This document shows positions 42,306-50,741 of a stretch of DNA of 64,000 nt, in pieces. The notes under the pieces were generated by a model, which was given only the letters and a program-made list of their open reading frames with translations, was not told where the DNA came from and ran no database searches. Made by a program: the position numbers and the translations under genes. Source of the stretch: an uncultured Muribaculaceae bacterium (GTDB lineage: Bacteria; Bacteroidota; Bacteroidia; Bacteroidales; Muribaculaceae); the NCBI GenBank assembly GCA_910587185.1, contig CAJULY010000005.1, positions 79,621 through 143,620 on the forward strand. Reading direction: 5' to 3'. Within the stretch, counting starts at the first letter, position 1; each line of letters starts with the position of its first letter.

Positions 42306-43139
42306 CTATCGGACGGTGCCTATTACGGCGGCGCGTGTGCCTCCGTAATAGCGGCGCACCGCCTCGAGGACACCGGCGCTGTCGGCCGGACTGACAGTCA
42401 GAAGCATGACGCCGGCCGTCATCAGGTCCAGAGGATCGAGACCCATGATGTCACAGGCGCCTGCCACAACTTCGTCAACCGGCACCGAAGGGATCTCAAT
42501 GTCGGCCTCCACGTCAAGTGTGGCCAATGCGCGGTTTATTCCGTAAAGAGGATAATATACGGCGGAAAGATCCGGATCATGGACATAAACGGCGCGCATC
42601 ACGTCGGTCAGCACCATGCCGTCGCTTTCGGTCAGTACCTCCACGCCCCGGCCGGCACCTTCGATGGCGGCGCCGGTGGCTGCGACCGGCCCCGTCACTA
42701 TAATCCTGTCGCCTTTTCGCGGACATGAGAAACGGGAGGTCACGTTGGTCATGCGTTGGCCTATCCCGAAAACGGAGAGGTTTATTCCTGTGGAAGGTCC
42801 CGACGATATGATCCGCTCTTCTACGGCGGTCCATTCCATTTCCGCCTCCACGGCCGCGTCACGCATGCCGAGGGCAACGCTTTCGATCAGATCCTTCGGA
42901 GTGTCGGAGTCAATTGTGAGAGTGGCGCCAAGATAGCGGGGATCGGCTCCCGCAGCGAGAAGACGGTTGGCTATGATGTTGACGCCCAGACGCCCTATGT
43001 TGCCCGAGCCGAATGCAGCCGGAATGTCGGAAACGAGGGCAGTCGCCATTACGGGACTGTCGGTCAGCGACGGCTTTTCAACTGCGCGGTCGGCGCCTGA
43101 GGCTCCGAGCAGACTGTTGATTATGGTTAGTTCGCTCAT
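42306..43139 (-). CDS. AIR synthase-related protein (HypE/SelD superfamily)
   Basis: A 277-residue protein with the PurM/HypE/ThiL two-domain fold: GSGNIGRLGVNIIANRLLAAG, LGATLTIDSDTP, then KGDRIIVTGPVAATGAAI and the C-terminal GLDPLDLMTAGVMLLTVSP, which corresponds to the HypE segment EALEIANEGKLVVVV. The N-terminal ATP-binding DxG segment of HypE (normally DDGAV) is replaced by SPVMATALVSD. It lacks the C-terminal cysteine peptide that HypE uses for cyanide transfer, and no hydrogenase genes lie near. It is a divergent relative of unknown substrate, 44 bases downstream of which is hflX's promoter. Confidence 0.75.
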   Translation of the reverse strand: MSELTIINSLLGASGADRAVEKPSLTDSPVMATALVSDIPAAFGSGNIGRLGVNIIANRLLAAGADPRYLGATLTIDSDTPKDLIESVALGMRDAAVEAEMEWTAVEERIISSGPSTGINLSVFGIGQRMTNVTSRFSCPRKGDRIIVTGPVAATGAAIEGAGRGVEVLTESDGMVLTDVMRAVYVHDPDLSAVYYPLYGINRALATLDVEADIEIPSVPVDEVVAGACDIMGLDPLDLMTAGVMLLTVSPADSAGVLEAVRRYYGGTRAAVIGTVR

Positions 43140-43193
43140 TATTCTCAATGTTATGTTTTACATTGAAAATAACGCGTCGGTGAGGTTGCAGGT

Positions 43194-44297
43194 TCAGAGC
43201 CTTTTCTCAAGTTCGTTCTTTATGTCATCGATGGAATAGGACGAAACCAGGATCTTTCCGTCATCGCCGACAAGGAACAGGCCGGTGCTCGCCACTCCGT
43301 GTTTGGGAAATATTCCGAATCTGTCGTCAAGGTCTATGAGCGTCGGCCACGGATGCTTGTCGGTTTCCACTACGTTTTTCGCGTCATCGGCCGTCTTGAA
43401 CTCCCGCGCGAGGCCGAGGGCGTCAAGACCTTTTTCATGATATCGGTTGTAGAGCGGAATTATATCCATCGCTTCTTTTCGGCAGGGACGGCACCATGTG
43501 GCCCAGCATATCACGAGTGTCAGCCGTCCGGTTTTCACATAGTCGGTGGAGCTGACAGTGTCGCCGTCAAGAGTGAGGGCGTCGTAGGCATTGTATTTTC
43601 CGCCCATCATCTGGTAACCGGCTTTTTCTCCCTTGGCAATGGAGGCATGAACCGAATGTGACGGGTAGATTCTGTCATATCCTTTGTCATGATATATCTC
43701 CAGCATCTCTTTCACCGAAGAGTCGATGATGAGGAAAGATTTCAGGCGGTTGTTCAGCTCTATGAGAAACCCGAGCATCGGATGTGTCGCATAGTATTCC
43801 AGCTGCCATTTACGGTATTCCTTAATCATATCGTTCCATGCCTGCTGACGGAGGCTGTCGGGAAGATTCTCTATTTCCTGCGCTCTGTCGCCGAACTTTT
43901 CCCGCGCGATTTTCTCGACGTCGGTCCACTTGTTGAATTCTTTTCCTGTGGAGGTCAAATCGATTGCTGAACCCGAAACTCGAGCGTCGATGACCGCACC
44001 GTCCTCAACGAAAAAGTTTCCCACCCGCGTGGTGGAGCCTTTTTCCTGAATCTCTCCCCAGTCATATATCTGGAATTCTTCTATTTCATCTGTTTCTATC
44101 TCACATTCCATGGGGGCTGCACCCGCTTTCATGCGGTAAGGACTTTTGGCCGGATCCTCGCCGGAGCGCGTTATGACGATTTCGTTTGTGGTGGTGTCGG
44201 CGAGAGAGACTCTTACTTTGCACTTTTCCCTGGCATTGCCCGGCAGGGAGGCGACGGTCATGGCTGCGGCAACAATCAGAATACCTGTTTTTCCCAT
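43194..44297 (-). CDS. Exported TlpA-like thioredoxin with long N-terminal domain
   Basis: A 367-residue exported protein. Start MGKTGILIVAAAMTVASLPGNA at 44297 gives a clear signal peptide; longer frames run into the inverted-repeat element upstream. Residues about 25-220 are a beta-then-helical DUF4369-like domain common in Bacteroidales. The C-terminal thioredoxin fold has ICWATWCRPCRKEAMD (CxxC) and GVASTGLFLVGDDGKI (substitute for the cis-Pro loop). Likely a periplasmic disulfide reductase. It is 54 bases upstream of the HypE-like gene on the same strand. Confidence 0.82.
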   Translation of the reverse strand: MGKTGILIVAAAMTVASLPGNAREKCKVRVSLADTTTNEIVITRSGEDPAKSPYRMKAGAAPMECEIETDEIEEFQIYDWGEIQEKGSTTRVGNFFVEDGAVIDARVSGSAIDLTSTGKEFNKWTDVEKIAREKFGDRAQEIENLPDSLRQQAWNDMIKEYRKWQLEYYATHPMLGFLIELNNRLKSFLIIDSSVKEMLEIYHDKGYDRIYPSHSVHASIAKGEKAGYQMMGGKYNAYDALTLDGDTVSSTDYVKTGRLTLVICWATWCRPCRKEAMDIIPLYNRYHEKGLDALGLAREFKTADDAKNVVETDKHPWPTLIDLDDRFGIFPKHGVASTGLFLVGDDGKILVSSYSIDDIKNELEKRL

Positions 44298-44308
44298 TGA
44301 CTTGTGAT

Positions 44309-44650
44309 TAAGAGGTTGTTTAATAACAAATGTGAAGCCGGAGTGGATGGATTTTTGAACTAACCTGTTCATAATCTGAAGGAGCAGTGCTGTGGCACTG
44401 TGACTGAAGATTAGGGACAGGGGAGCCAAAAAGGCATCCATGCGACTTATAGTAACACAATTTTTCTTTTTTATACATTTAAATTTCGGTTTTGCGGTTG
44501 TTTAAAATGCTTCTTCGCATCCATTCTCCCGGGCGTCTTTCGTGCTGAATTTCAGTCATAATGCTACAGCATTACTCCTTCAATTCATTTCGAAATCCAC
44601 CTCCGGAGAATGGACTCCAGCTTTCACATTTGTTTTTAAACAACCTCTTA
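44309..44650. repeat. Long imperfect inverted repeat (REPIN/MITE-like element)
   Basis: Terminal 28 bases at 44309-44336 and 44623-44650 are inverted copies with one mismatch, beginning TAAGAGGTTGTTTAA. The arms stay recognisably similar inward for about 100 bases, and each contains its own palindrome: AGTGCTGTGGCACT near 44370-44395 and TAATGCTGTAGCATTA near 44555-44575 (opposite strand). Two inverted hairpin units in one element is the REPIN layout. It separates the thioredoxin-like gene from the GH20 promoter and encodes no protein. Confidence 0.8.
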
Positions 44651-44726
44651 CACCTGTTTACTGCCCAAAATTAACGATTAATTTCTGAAAAAGAAATAAA
44701 AGGTTGGAGATTACGGTATAAAAAGT

Positions 44727-44734
44727 TAACTTTG
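44727..44734 (+). promoter_or_regulatory. Promoter -7 box of the GH20 gene
   Basis: TAACTTTG with TTGG at 44704-44707, spacer 19 bases; start codon 50 bases downstream. Confidence 0.75.
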
Positions 44735-44784
44735 TAGAAATTTAACAATCCATTAATCTTTAGCCAAACTCAATCGACACAATC

Positions 44785-46458
44785 ATGAAAAAACTATTTC
44801 TGCTTTTGGCGGTGGCTATACTGACGACTGTCGTCTGTCACTCCGAACAGTTCGTGAATCTGACTCCTGCTCCGGCCAATATGACCGTCGGGACGGGTGT
44901 GTTCAGAATTCCCGCCGGGATGAAAATAACCGCTCAGGGCCTGACGCCGGAAATGCAGTCGGAAGTGACGAAATTCATCTCCGATTTCAATAAGTCAACC
45001 GGTCTTGGAATCGGGGAGGGAAAGAACGGCCGTATGACCGTGCGCCTTAATAAAGAGATCGCAACCGAAGGCTATAACCTCGATGTCACCGCAAAAGGCA
45101 TCGTTCTTGAGGCTTCGAGCCCCGCCGGCCTTTTCTACGGTCTTCAGACAATCAAAAAGATATTGCCTGCCAACGTTATGGCCGGCACCAATTATCCCCG
45201 TCAGAAAAGCTATGAGCTGCCGGTGGTTTCCATTCAGGACCGTCCGGCCTACGGTTATCGCGGATTCATGCTCGATGTCAGCCGTCACTTTTTCACGGCC
45301 GATGAGATAAAGCGTATGCTCGACGTGATGAGCTATTACAAGCTCAACCGTTTCCACTGGCATCTGACTGACGACCAGGGATGGCGTCTGCCGATGGACA
45401 AATATCCCCTTCTGACAACTGTCGGCGCCACGGCTCCCGACGTGGTCATCACCGACTACCGCGCTAAAAAGCAGTATAAGGCCGGCAAGCCTTACGGCCC
45501 CTACAGCTATACGAAGGAAGAGATAAAGGACATTGTGGATTATGCTAAGAAACTGCATATAGAAGTGGTGCCCGAAGTGGATATGCCGGGCCATTTCGTG
45601 GCTGCCATGGTGGCTTATCCCGAATTGAGCTGCGATCCTAAGGCCGACCGCAAGGTGTGGGATCACGGCGGTGTTTCACGCGACGTGCTGAATGTTGCCA
45701 ATCCCGCAGCGGTCAAACTCGGCGAGGACGTGATCGATCAGCTCGCGGAGCTTTTTCCTTATCCTTATATCCACATAGGCGGTGACGAATGTCCGACTGT
45801 CGCCTGGGAGAACAATGCCGACTGTCGCGCGCTTATGGAGAAAGAGGGCATGAAGAATCCGCGTCAGCTCCAGAACCGTTTCATCAAGCAGATGGCCGAC
45901 CGCGCCGCCAAACACGGTAAGAAGCTCTACGTCTGGAACGAGGCTCTGACCGAAGAGGGAGCTGACAGCGCCATGCTGAAGAATATCGACGCTACGGTGT
46001 TCTGCTGGGTAGGAGTGCCTCAGGCTGTGAAAAAAGCGACTTCCAACGGCCTCGGCGCCATCTTCACTCCTATCGGTCCGTACTACATCAACCGTCGCCA
46101 GAGCCGTGACGCCGCTCCCGGTGCAGGCCCCGGAAACGATGACGTGAAACGCACATACACTACCGTTCCTTTCACTACAGCCGTAGGTTCAAAAGACAAC
46201 TGCCTCGGAGTACAGGGAACTTTTTGGACCGAGCATGTCAGCGATCCGGATTATATGGAATATCTGGCGCTGCCACGTCTCATCGCCATAGCCGAAGCGG
46301 GATGGACGCCCCAGGAAAAGAAAGATTTCGCAGATTTCCAGAAGCGCATGACTGCCGACGCGCAGCTTCTTGATCTGGGCGGTTACAAATATACGCGCCT
46401 TTACATGCTGCAGCCCGTGGGCTCATCCACAGGCCCTGATTCACCCGGACGGGAATAA
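44785..46458 (+). CDS. Exported GH20 beta-N-acetylhexosaminidase
   Basis: A 557-residue exported glycoside hydrolase removing terminal N-acetylglucosamine or N-acetylgalactosamine from glycans. Signal peptide residues 1-20. An N-terminal GH20b domain (about 25-145) is followed by the catalytic barrel: GYRGFMLDVSRHFFTADEIK, RFHWHLTDDQGWRL, VVPEVDMPGHFVAAM and the catalytic Asp-Glu pair in HIGGDECPTVAW. EHVSDPDYMEYLALPRLIAIAEAGW closes the barrel. It fits with the sialic acid genes in mucin glycan degradation. Single-gene unit with its own promoter and terminator. Confidence 0.95.
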   Translation: MKKLFLLLAVAILTTVVCHSEQFVNLTPAPANMTVGTGVFRIPAGMKITAQGLTPEMQSEVTKFISDFNKSTGLGIGEGKNGRMTVRLNKEIATEGYNLDVTAKGIVLEASSPAGLFYGLQTIKKILPANVMAGTNYPRQKSYELPVVSIQDRPAYGYRGFMLDVSRHFFTADEIKRMLDVMSYYKLNRFHWHLTDDQGWRLPMDKYPLLTTVGATAPDVVITDYRAKKQYKAGKPYGPYSYTKEEIKDIVDYAKKLHIEVVPEVDMPGHFVAAMVAYPELSCDPKADRKVWDHGGVSRDVLNVANPAAVKLGEDVIDQLAELFPYPYIHIGGDECPTVAWENNADCRALMEKEGMKNPRQLQNRFIKQMADRAAKHGKKLYVWNEALTEEGADSAMLKNIDATVFCWVGVPQAVKKATSNGLGAIFTPIGPYYINRRQSRDAAPGAGPGNDDVKRTYTTVPFTTAVGSKDNCLGVQGTFWTEHVSDPDYMEYLALPRLIAIAEAGWTPQEKKDFADFQKRMTADAQLLDLGGYKYTRLYMLQPVGSSTGPDSPGRE

Positions 46459-46487
46459 CACGTAGTCTGACATACATATCTCATACC

Positions 46488-46533
46488 GGCTCCTTTCCAG
46501 ATCTTCTGAGCGGAAAGGAGCCGTGTCTTTTTT
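46488..46533 (+). terminator. Terminator of the GH20 gene
   Basis: Perfect stem GGCTCCTTTCC (46488-46498) with GGAAAGGAGCC (46512-46522), followed by GTGTCTTTTTT. Confidence 0.9.
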
Positions 46534-46605
46534 GTGATTCAAGCGGTGATAAACTTTTTTATATGTCAGGCGTTTATTATTTACTGACAAAAAAACAACA
46601 CTACT

Positions 46606-47190
46606 ATGGCAAAGAAAAGCATCAAAGGCACACAGACCGAAAAGCTCCTCGTAGCTTCCTACATAGCCGAATCTACGGCTTACACGCGCTATATGTTCTA
46701 CGCACAGGCTGCCCAGAAAGAACAGTATTTCCCTATTCAGAAAATTTTTGAGGAAACGGCTGATAATGAAATGCACCATGCCAAGGTCTTCTTCAAGATG
46801 CTTGAAGGAGGACAGGTTGAGGTCTCCGGAAAATATGACGCAGGTGTAATCGGTTCCACTCTCGAAAACCTGAAGATCGCCGCTGAGGAGGAAAAGAGCG
46901 AAGGTTACGAATTCTATGCCGAGGCCGCCAAAGTCGCCGAGAAAGAAGGTTTCGATGATATAGCCTCGCATTTCCGCGCTATAGCCACCGTGGAGATGCA
47001 CCACCGCCGCAGATTCGAGCGCTACATCCATCAGATCGAGAACGGAACGGTCTGGAAACGCGAGCATCCGATAAAATGGCAGTGCCTTGTCTGCGGATAC
47101 ATTCATGAAGGAACTACTCCTCCCGAAGTGTGCCCCGGATGCGACCATCCGTATCAGCACTACATGGCTCTGGACATCTACGATGACTGA
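46606..47190 (+). CDS. rbr: Rubrerythrin
   Basis: A 194-residue non-heme diiron peroxidase protecting anaerobes from hydrogen peroxide. The four-helix bundle supplies the ligands in LVASYIAESTAYTRYMFYA, FEETADNEMHHAKVF, EGYEFYAEAAKVAEKEG and IATVEMHHRRRFERY. The C-terminal rubredoxin domain has CLVCGYIHEG and CPGCDHPYQHY. No canonical promoter box is visible in the 72 bases between the GH20 terminator and the start. A candidate member of the OxyR regulon by function only. Confidence 0.96.
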   Translation: MAKKSIKGTQTEKLLVASYIAESTAYTRYMFYAQAAQKEQYFPIQKIFEETADNEMHHAKVFFKMLEGGQVEVSGKYDAGVIGSTLENLKIAAEEEKSEGYEFYAEAAKVAEKEGFDDIASHFRAIATVEMHHRRRFERYIHQIENGTVWKREHPIKWQCLVCGYIHEGTTPPEVCPGCDHPYQHYMALDIYDD

Positions 47191-47439
47191 AAGCACATTC
47201 TTCCTTTACCCATAACGTATTGATATTTACAGCAAGTCGCCTGATCCGGACACCGGAACGGCGGCTTGCTTGCTATATGGGCGCATACGCCGGAGTGTCG
47301 GCCGGAAAAGGATGAAGGATGACTTTTCCTGCAGGATGGAGTGAGAGCTTGCGGGTTTGGACGATTTGAAGCGCATTGGTTTGGAAATTAGCGTCAAAAA
47401 GCGTATCTTAGCCACACGATAATCAATCAACCGAAAAAG

Positions 47440-48534
47440 ATGATCTTAACACCTTCTGATACCCACAGATATTGCGTCATAATGTGCGGAGGAATCGGTA
47501 GCCGTTTCTGGCCCTACAGCCGTACCGACAAGCCGAAACAGTTTCTGGATTTTTTCGGAACCGGCCGTTCGCTGCTGCAGATGTGCTATGACAGGATATT
47601 GCCCGTCGTGCGTCCTGAAAATATTCTTGTTGTAACCAATCGCCGTTATGTGGATATGGTCAGGGAACAGCTGCCGGAAATTGCGGAGGAGAGGATTCTT
47701 CTGGAGCCTGACCGGCGCAACACGGCTCCCTGCATAGCGTGGGCAGCCTATCATATAGCCGCGCTCGATCCCGAAGCATCGATGATAGTGACTCCGAGCG
47801 ATCACCTGATAACCCGTGACAATGTTTTCGAACAGTGTGTGCGCCGCGGATTCGATTTCGTGGAACGCCACGACGCATTGCTGACTCTCGGAATAAATCC
47901 CACGCGACCGGAAACCGGTTACGGCTACATACAGATAGGCAAGGAGGTTGAGCCGGGTCTGATGAAAGTGAAGACCTTTACGGAAAAACCGGACAAGGAG
48001 CTGGCCCAGGTATTCATTGACACCGGCGAGTTTTTCTGGAATGCGGGAATTTTCCTTTGGTCAGTCAAGTCTATCCGTCAGGCCATCCGCAGGTATGCTC
48101 CGGATCTCGCGAGTGTCTTCGATGCGGGTATCGACGATTTCGGAACGCCTCGCGAACGCGCTTTCATCGACGCGAATTTCGGAGGATGCCCGTCTATTTC
48201 AATCGATTTCGCGGTCATGGAAAAGGCCGACAATGTGTATGTCGAATGCGTGAATTTCGGATGGAGCGATCTCGGGACATGGGGCTCTCTCTACGAGAAT
48301 TCCCGCAAGGATTCCAACGACAACGCTTACGGACACGCCAATGTCATAGCCTACAATTCCACAGGCAATATATTTCTGGCGCCTGAAGGAAAGCTTGTCG
48401 TTGTTAACGGGATGCATGACTGCATTGTTGCCGATGCTGGCGATGTGCTTCTGATCTGTCCGAAGAGCGACGAGCAGCATATAAAAGTCATGCTGACCGA
48501 CGTTCAGCTCCGCAACGAGGACCGTTACCTTTGA
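47440..48534 (+). CDS. manC: Mannose-1-phosphate guanylyltransferase
   Basis: A 364-residue nucleotidyltransferase making GDP-mannose for surface polysaccharides and protein glycosylation. The signature loop is VIMCGGIGSRFWPYSRTDKPKQFLDFF, here given by its parts CGGIGSRFWPYSR and KPKQFL. TEKPDKELAQ, FFWNAGIFLW and the C-terminal VNFGWSDLGTW also match. It lacks the C-terminal cupin (phosphomannose isomerase) of bifunctional enzymes. A near-promoter TATCTTAG at 47404-47411 lies 28 bases upstream; an imperfect hairpin at about 47231-47271 precedes it. Confidence 0.95.
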   Translation: MILTPSDTHRYCVIMCGGIGSRFWPYSRTDKPKQFLDFFGTGRSLLQMCYDRILPVVRPENILVVTNRRYVDMVREQLPEIAEERILLEPDRRNTAPCIAWAAYHIAALDPEASMIVTPSDHLITRDNVFEQCVRRGFDFVERHDALLTLGINPTRPETGYGYIQIGKEVEPGLMKVKTFTEKPDKELAQVFIDTGEFFWNAGIFLWSVKSIRQAIRRYAPDLASVFDAGIDDFGTPRERAFIDANFGGCPSISIDFAVMEKADNVYVECVNFGWSDLGTWGSLYENSRKDSNDNAYGHANVIAYNSTGNIFLAPEGKLVVVNGMHDCIVADAGDVLLICPKSDEQHIKVMLTDVQLRNEDRYL

Positions 48535-48620
48535 ACCTCTTCCCGGCCTCGCTACCGACATGGCGGGGCATTGTCATATAAAAGAACAAACAGTAACAAC
48601 CAATCAATATCCGTAAAGCA

Positions 48621-49994
48621 ATGGCAATAATAGATTTAGTGAGATGGCAGCCTCAAGGAGGACCGACCATCTACGCCTACCGCTTTCCCGAGACCAATCT
48701 GAGCACCTACACGCAGCTGCTCGTCTCTGAGTCGCAGGAAGCCGTGCTGTTCTCCAAGGGACAGCTGATGGGCAAGTTCGGGCCCGGCAAACACACACTC
48801 AACACCGAGAATCTGCCTATTCTCCGCAGCCTTTTCGGGCTGCCGTTCGGCGGCAAGAATCCTTTCACGGCCGAAATATGGTATGTCAACAAAGTCCAGG
48901 TGTTCAACATTGACTGGCGCATAACCCGCCTGCCGATCCATGATGTCGATTACAACACCCAGATTCCTCTTTTCGCTTCGGGCCAGTATGGCCTGAAAAT
49001 CACGGATACCGAGAAATTTCTGGTAAATTTCGTCGGCACCCGCCATCTGTTCACTCAGGAGGACATGACCGAGCAGTCGCGCGGCGAGTTTACATCCAAG
49101 GCCAAATCGACAATCGTAAAGTTCATGATACAGAATCGTGTCGGCTTCAAACAGGTTGCAGCATATCTCGATCAGATGTCGGATTATCTGCGACAGCAGA
49201 TGGCGCCTTTCTGGTCGGAACTCGGTCTGGAACTGACGAAATTCTACATCAACGAAATAGACATAGACGACTCGGCTCCTGACGGCAAAAGCATCCGCGA
49301 AGCCATCGCCAAACAGAGCACAATGTCGATCACCGGCCACAGCTGGCAACAGGAACAGATGTTTGACACGGCCAACAATGCCATCTCCGGCATGACAGGC
49401 GCTTTCGGCGGCGCCGGAGGTGACGGCAGTCTCCTCGGAGGCATCATGGCCATAAACATGATGAACGGAATGATGGGAGGCGGCAACCGCCAGGGCCAGG
49501 GAGGCGGCGTGGCTTCCGACATGATGGCACCACAATATAATCAGCCGACCTTCGGCGGTTCGCAGTCATCGCCCGGATTCGGCGCTCAACAGCAGAGTTT
49601 CACTCCTCAGCAGGGATTCGGCCAGCAGAACCAGGGATTCTGCCAGCAGGCGCCTCAGCAGGGCGTAAAAATGGTCTATTGCTCCAACTGCGGCAAGAAA
49701 TATCCCTCGACATCGAGCTTCTGCCCCAACTGCGGCAACAAATACAACCCGTGTCCGCAATGCGGCACCGACAACAATCCCCATGCCCGGCGCTGTGTCA
49801 GCTGCGGCGCGCAGCTCGGAGGCACCCCCGGCGGCGCAACCTGCCCCCACTGCAACGCGCCTCTGGCTCCCGGCACTGTTTTCTGCGGAAACTGCGGACA
49901 GCGCGTGGCCTCTTCCGACGTGTGCACCCGTTGCGGCGCTCCATTCCCGCCTAATGTTAAATTCTGCCCGAAATGCGGCAACAGACGTTCCTGA
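48621..49994 (+). CDS. SPFH-domain protein with four C-terminal zinc ribbons (YdjI-like)
   Basis: A 457-residue protein opening an eight-gene operon. Residues 1-245 are an SPFH/band-7 domain of the type annotated as virion core protein or YdjI (LLVSESQEAVLFSKGQLMGK, FGPGKHTLNTENLPIL, LELTKFYINEIDID). Residues 255-350 are a flexible Gly/Met/Gln-rich linker. The C-terminus holds eight CxxC pairs (CSNC, CPNC, CPQC, CVSC, CPHC, CGNC, CTRC, CPKC), enough for four zinc ribbons. In Bacillus, YdjI helps bring PspA to the membrane. Here it probably assembles into a membrane-associated scaffold with the following gene products. No signal peptide. Confidence 0.85.
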   Translation: MAIIDLVRWQPQGGPTIYAYRFPETNLSTYTQLLVSESQEAVLFSKGQLMGKFGPGKHTLNTENLPILRSLFGLPFGGKNPFTAEIWYVNKVQVFNIDWRITRLPIHDVDYNTQIPLFASGQYGLKITDTEKFLVNFVGTRHLFTQEDMTEQSRGEFTSKAKSTIVKFMIQNRVGFKQVAAYLDQMSDYLRQQMAPFWSELGLELTKFYINEIDIDDSAPDGKSIREAIAKQSTMSITGHSWQQEQMFDTANNAISGMTGAFGGAGGDGSLLGGIMAINMMNGMMGGGNRQGQGGGVASDMMAPQYNQPTFGGSQSSPGFGAQQQSFTPQQGFGQQNQGFCQQAPQQGVKMVYCSNCGKKYPSTSSFCPNCGNKYNPCPQCGTDNNPHARRCVSCGAQLGGTPGGATCPHCNAPLAPGTVFCGNCGQRVASSDVCTRCGAPFPPNVKFCPKCGNRRS

Positions 49995-50003
49995 TCCGAC
50001 ACC

Positions 50004-50711
50004 ATGAAAAAAATCAGCCCCATCAGCTGGATTGTTTTCGCCATAGGCGAGATAATCCTTATTCTCTGTTTTTTCCTTCTCCTCGATAATCTGGCCCGAG
50101 ATATTTTCTGGCTGGATCTGGGAGTGGCGACTCTGACCTATGTCCTTCTCTTTTTCCGTTCGGTCAGGCCTATGGTCGATCTTGACGACAAGGCCGGCCG
50201 CGACGTGAGCATTCTCGGCCTCAGCTGGGTGTCAGTGATAGTATATTCCGTTGCGGCCATAGGCCTTATGATCGGCATGCAATATAACGACGTCGAGTTC
50301 AACTATCAGCTCATGGCTCAGATTGTTCTTGCCTTCATCCTTCTCCTCGCGCTGATAGCCGGCTCGCGTATGAGCGCCAAGACGGTCGAGGTCTTCAATG
50401 AACAGCGCCAGATGGTCAGCGACCTTGACAGACTTCGCGGAGACATGCGCGATCTCGAGCGCACCGTAGCCATATCGTCGGGGCTGCCGGCCGGTTTCAA
50501 AAGCGATGTGGCCGACATCAGCTCGCAGCTGCGTTTCCTGTCGCCGTGCAACAATCCTGAAGCCACTAAAGTCGAAGGGATGCTCAGCAACGAGATTATC
50601 CGCATAAACTCTCTTTGCGGCGATTTCGAGGTCAACGCCGAAGAGATTGACCGCTGTTTCATGGCATGCCGCCAATTGCTTAAAGAGCGCAAATCCATTT
50701 ATTCACGCTAA
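50004..50711 (+). CDS. Four-helix membrane protein with cytoplasmic coiled coil
   Basis: A 235-residue inner-membrane protein. Four hydrophobic helices lie at about residues 7-28, 34-51, 69-91 and 103-121. A coiled coil follows (FNEQRQMVSDLDRLRGDMRD, about 130-155) and a helical C-terminal tail. No family was recognised. It starts nine bases after the SPFH gene and may be its membrane docking partner, as membrane proteins are in YdjFGHI-type operons. The tail resembles part of nothing else in the window. Confidence 0.75.
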   Translation: MKKISPISWIVFAIGEIILILCFFLLLDNLARDIFWLDLGVATLTYVLLFFRSVRPMVDLDDKAGRDVSILGLSWVSVIVYSVAAIGLMIGMQYNDVEFNYQLMAQIVLAFILLLALIAGSRMSAKTVEVFNEQRQMVSDLDRLRGDMRDLERTVAISSGLPAGFKSDVADISSQLRFLSPCNNPEATKVEGMLSNEIIRINSLCGDFEVNAEEIDRCFMACRQLLKERKSIYSR

Positions 50712-50741
50712 ATTTTAATCCTCAAATCATACATCTTTACC

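Noticed and set aside
48636..49535. 299-codon minus-strand frame opposite the SPFH gene
   Set aside because: Shadow of a gene with clear SPFH and zinc-ribbon motifs.
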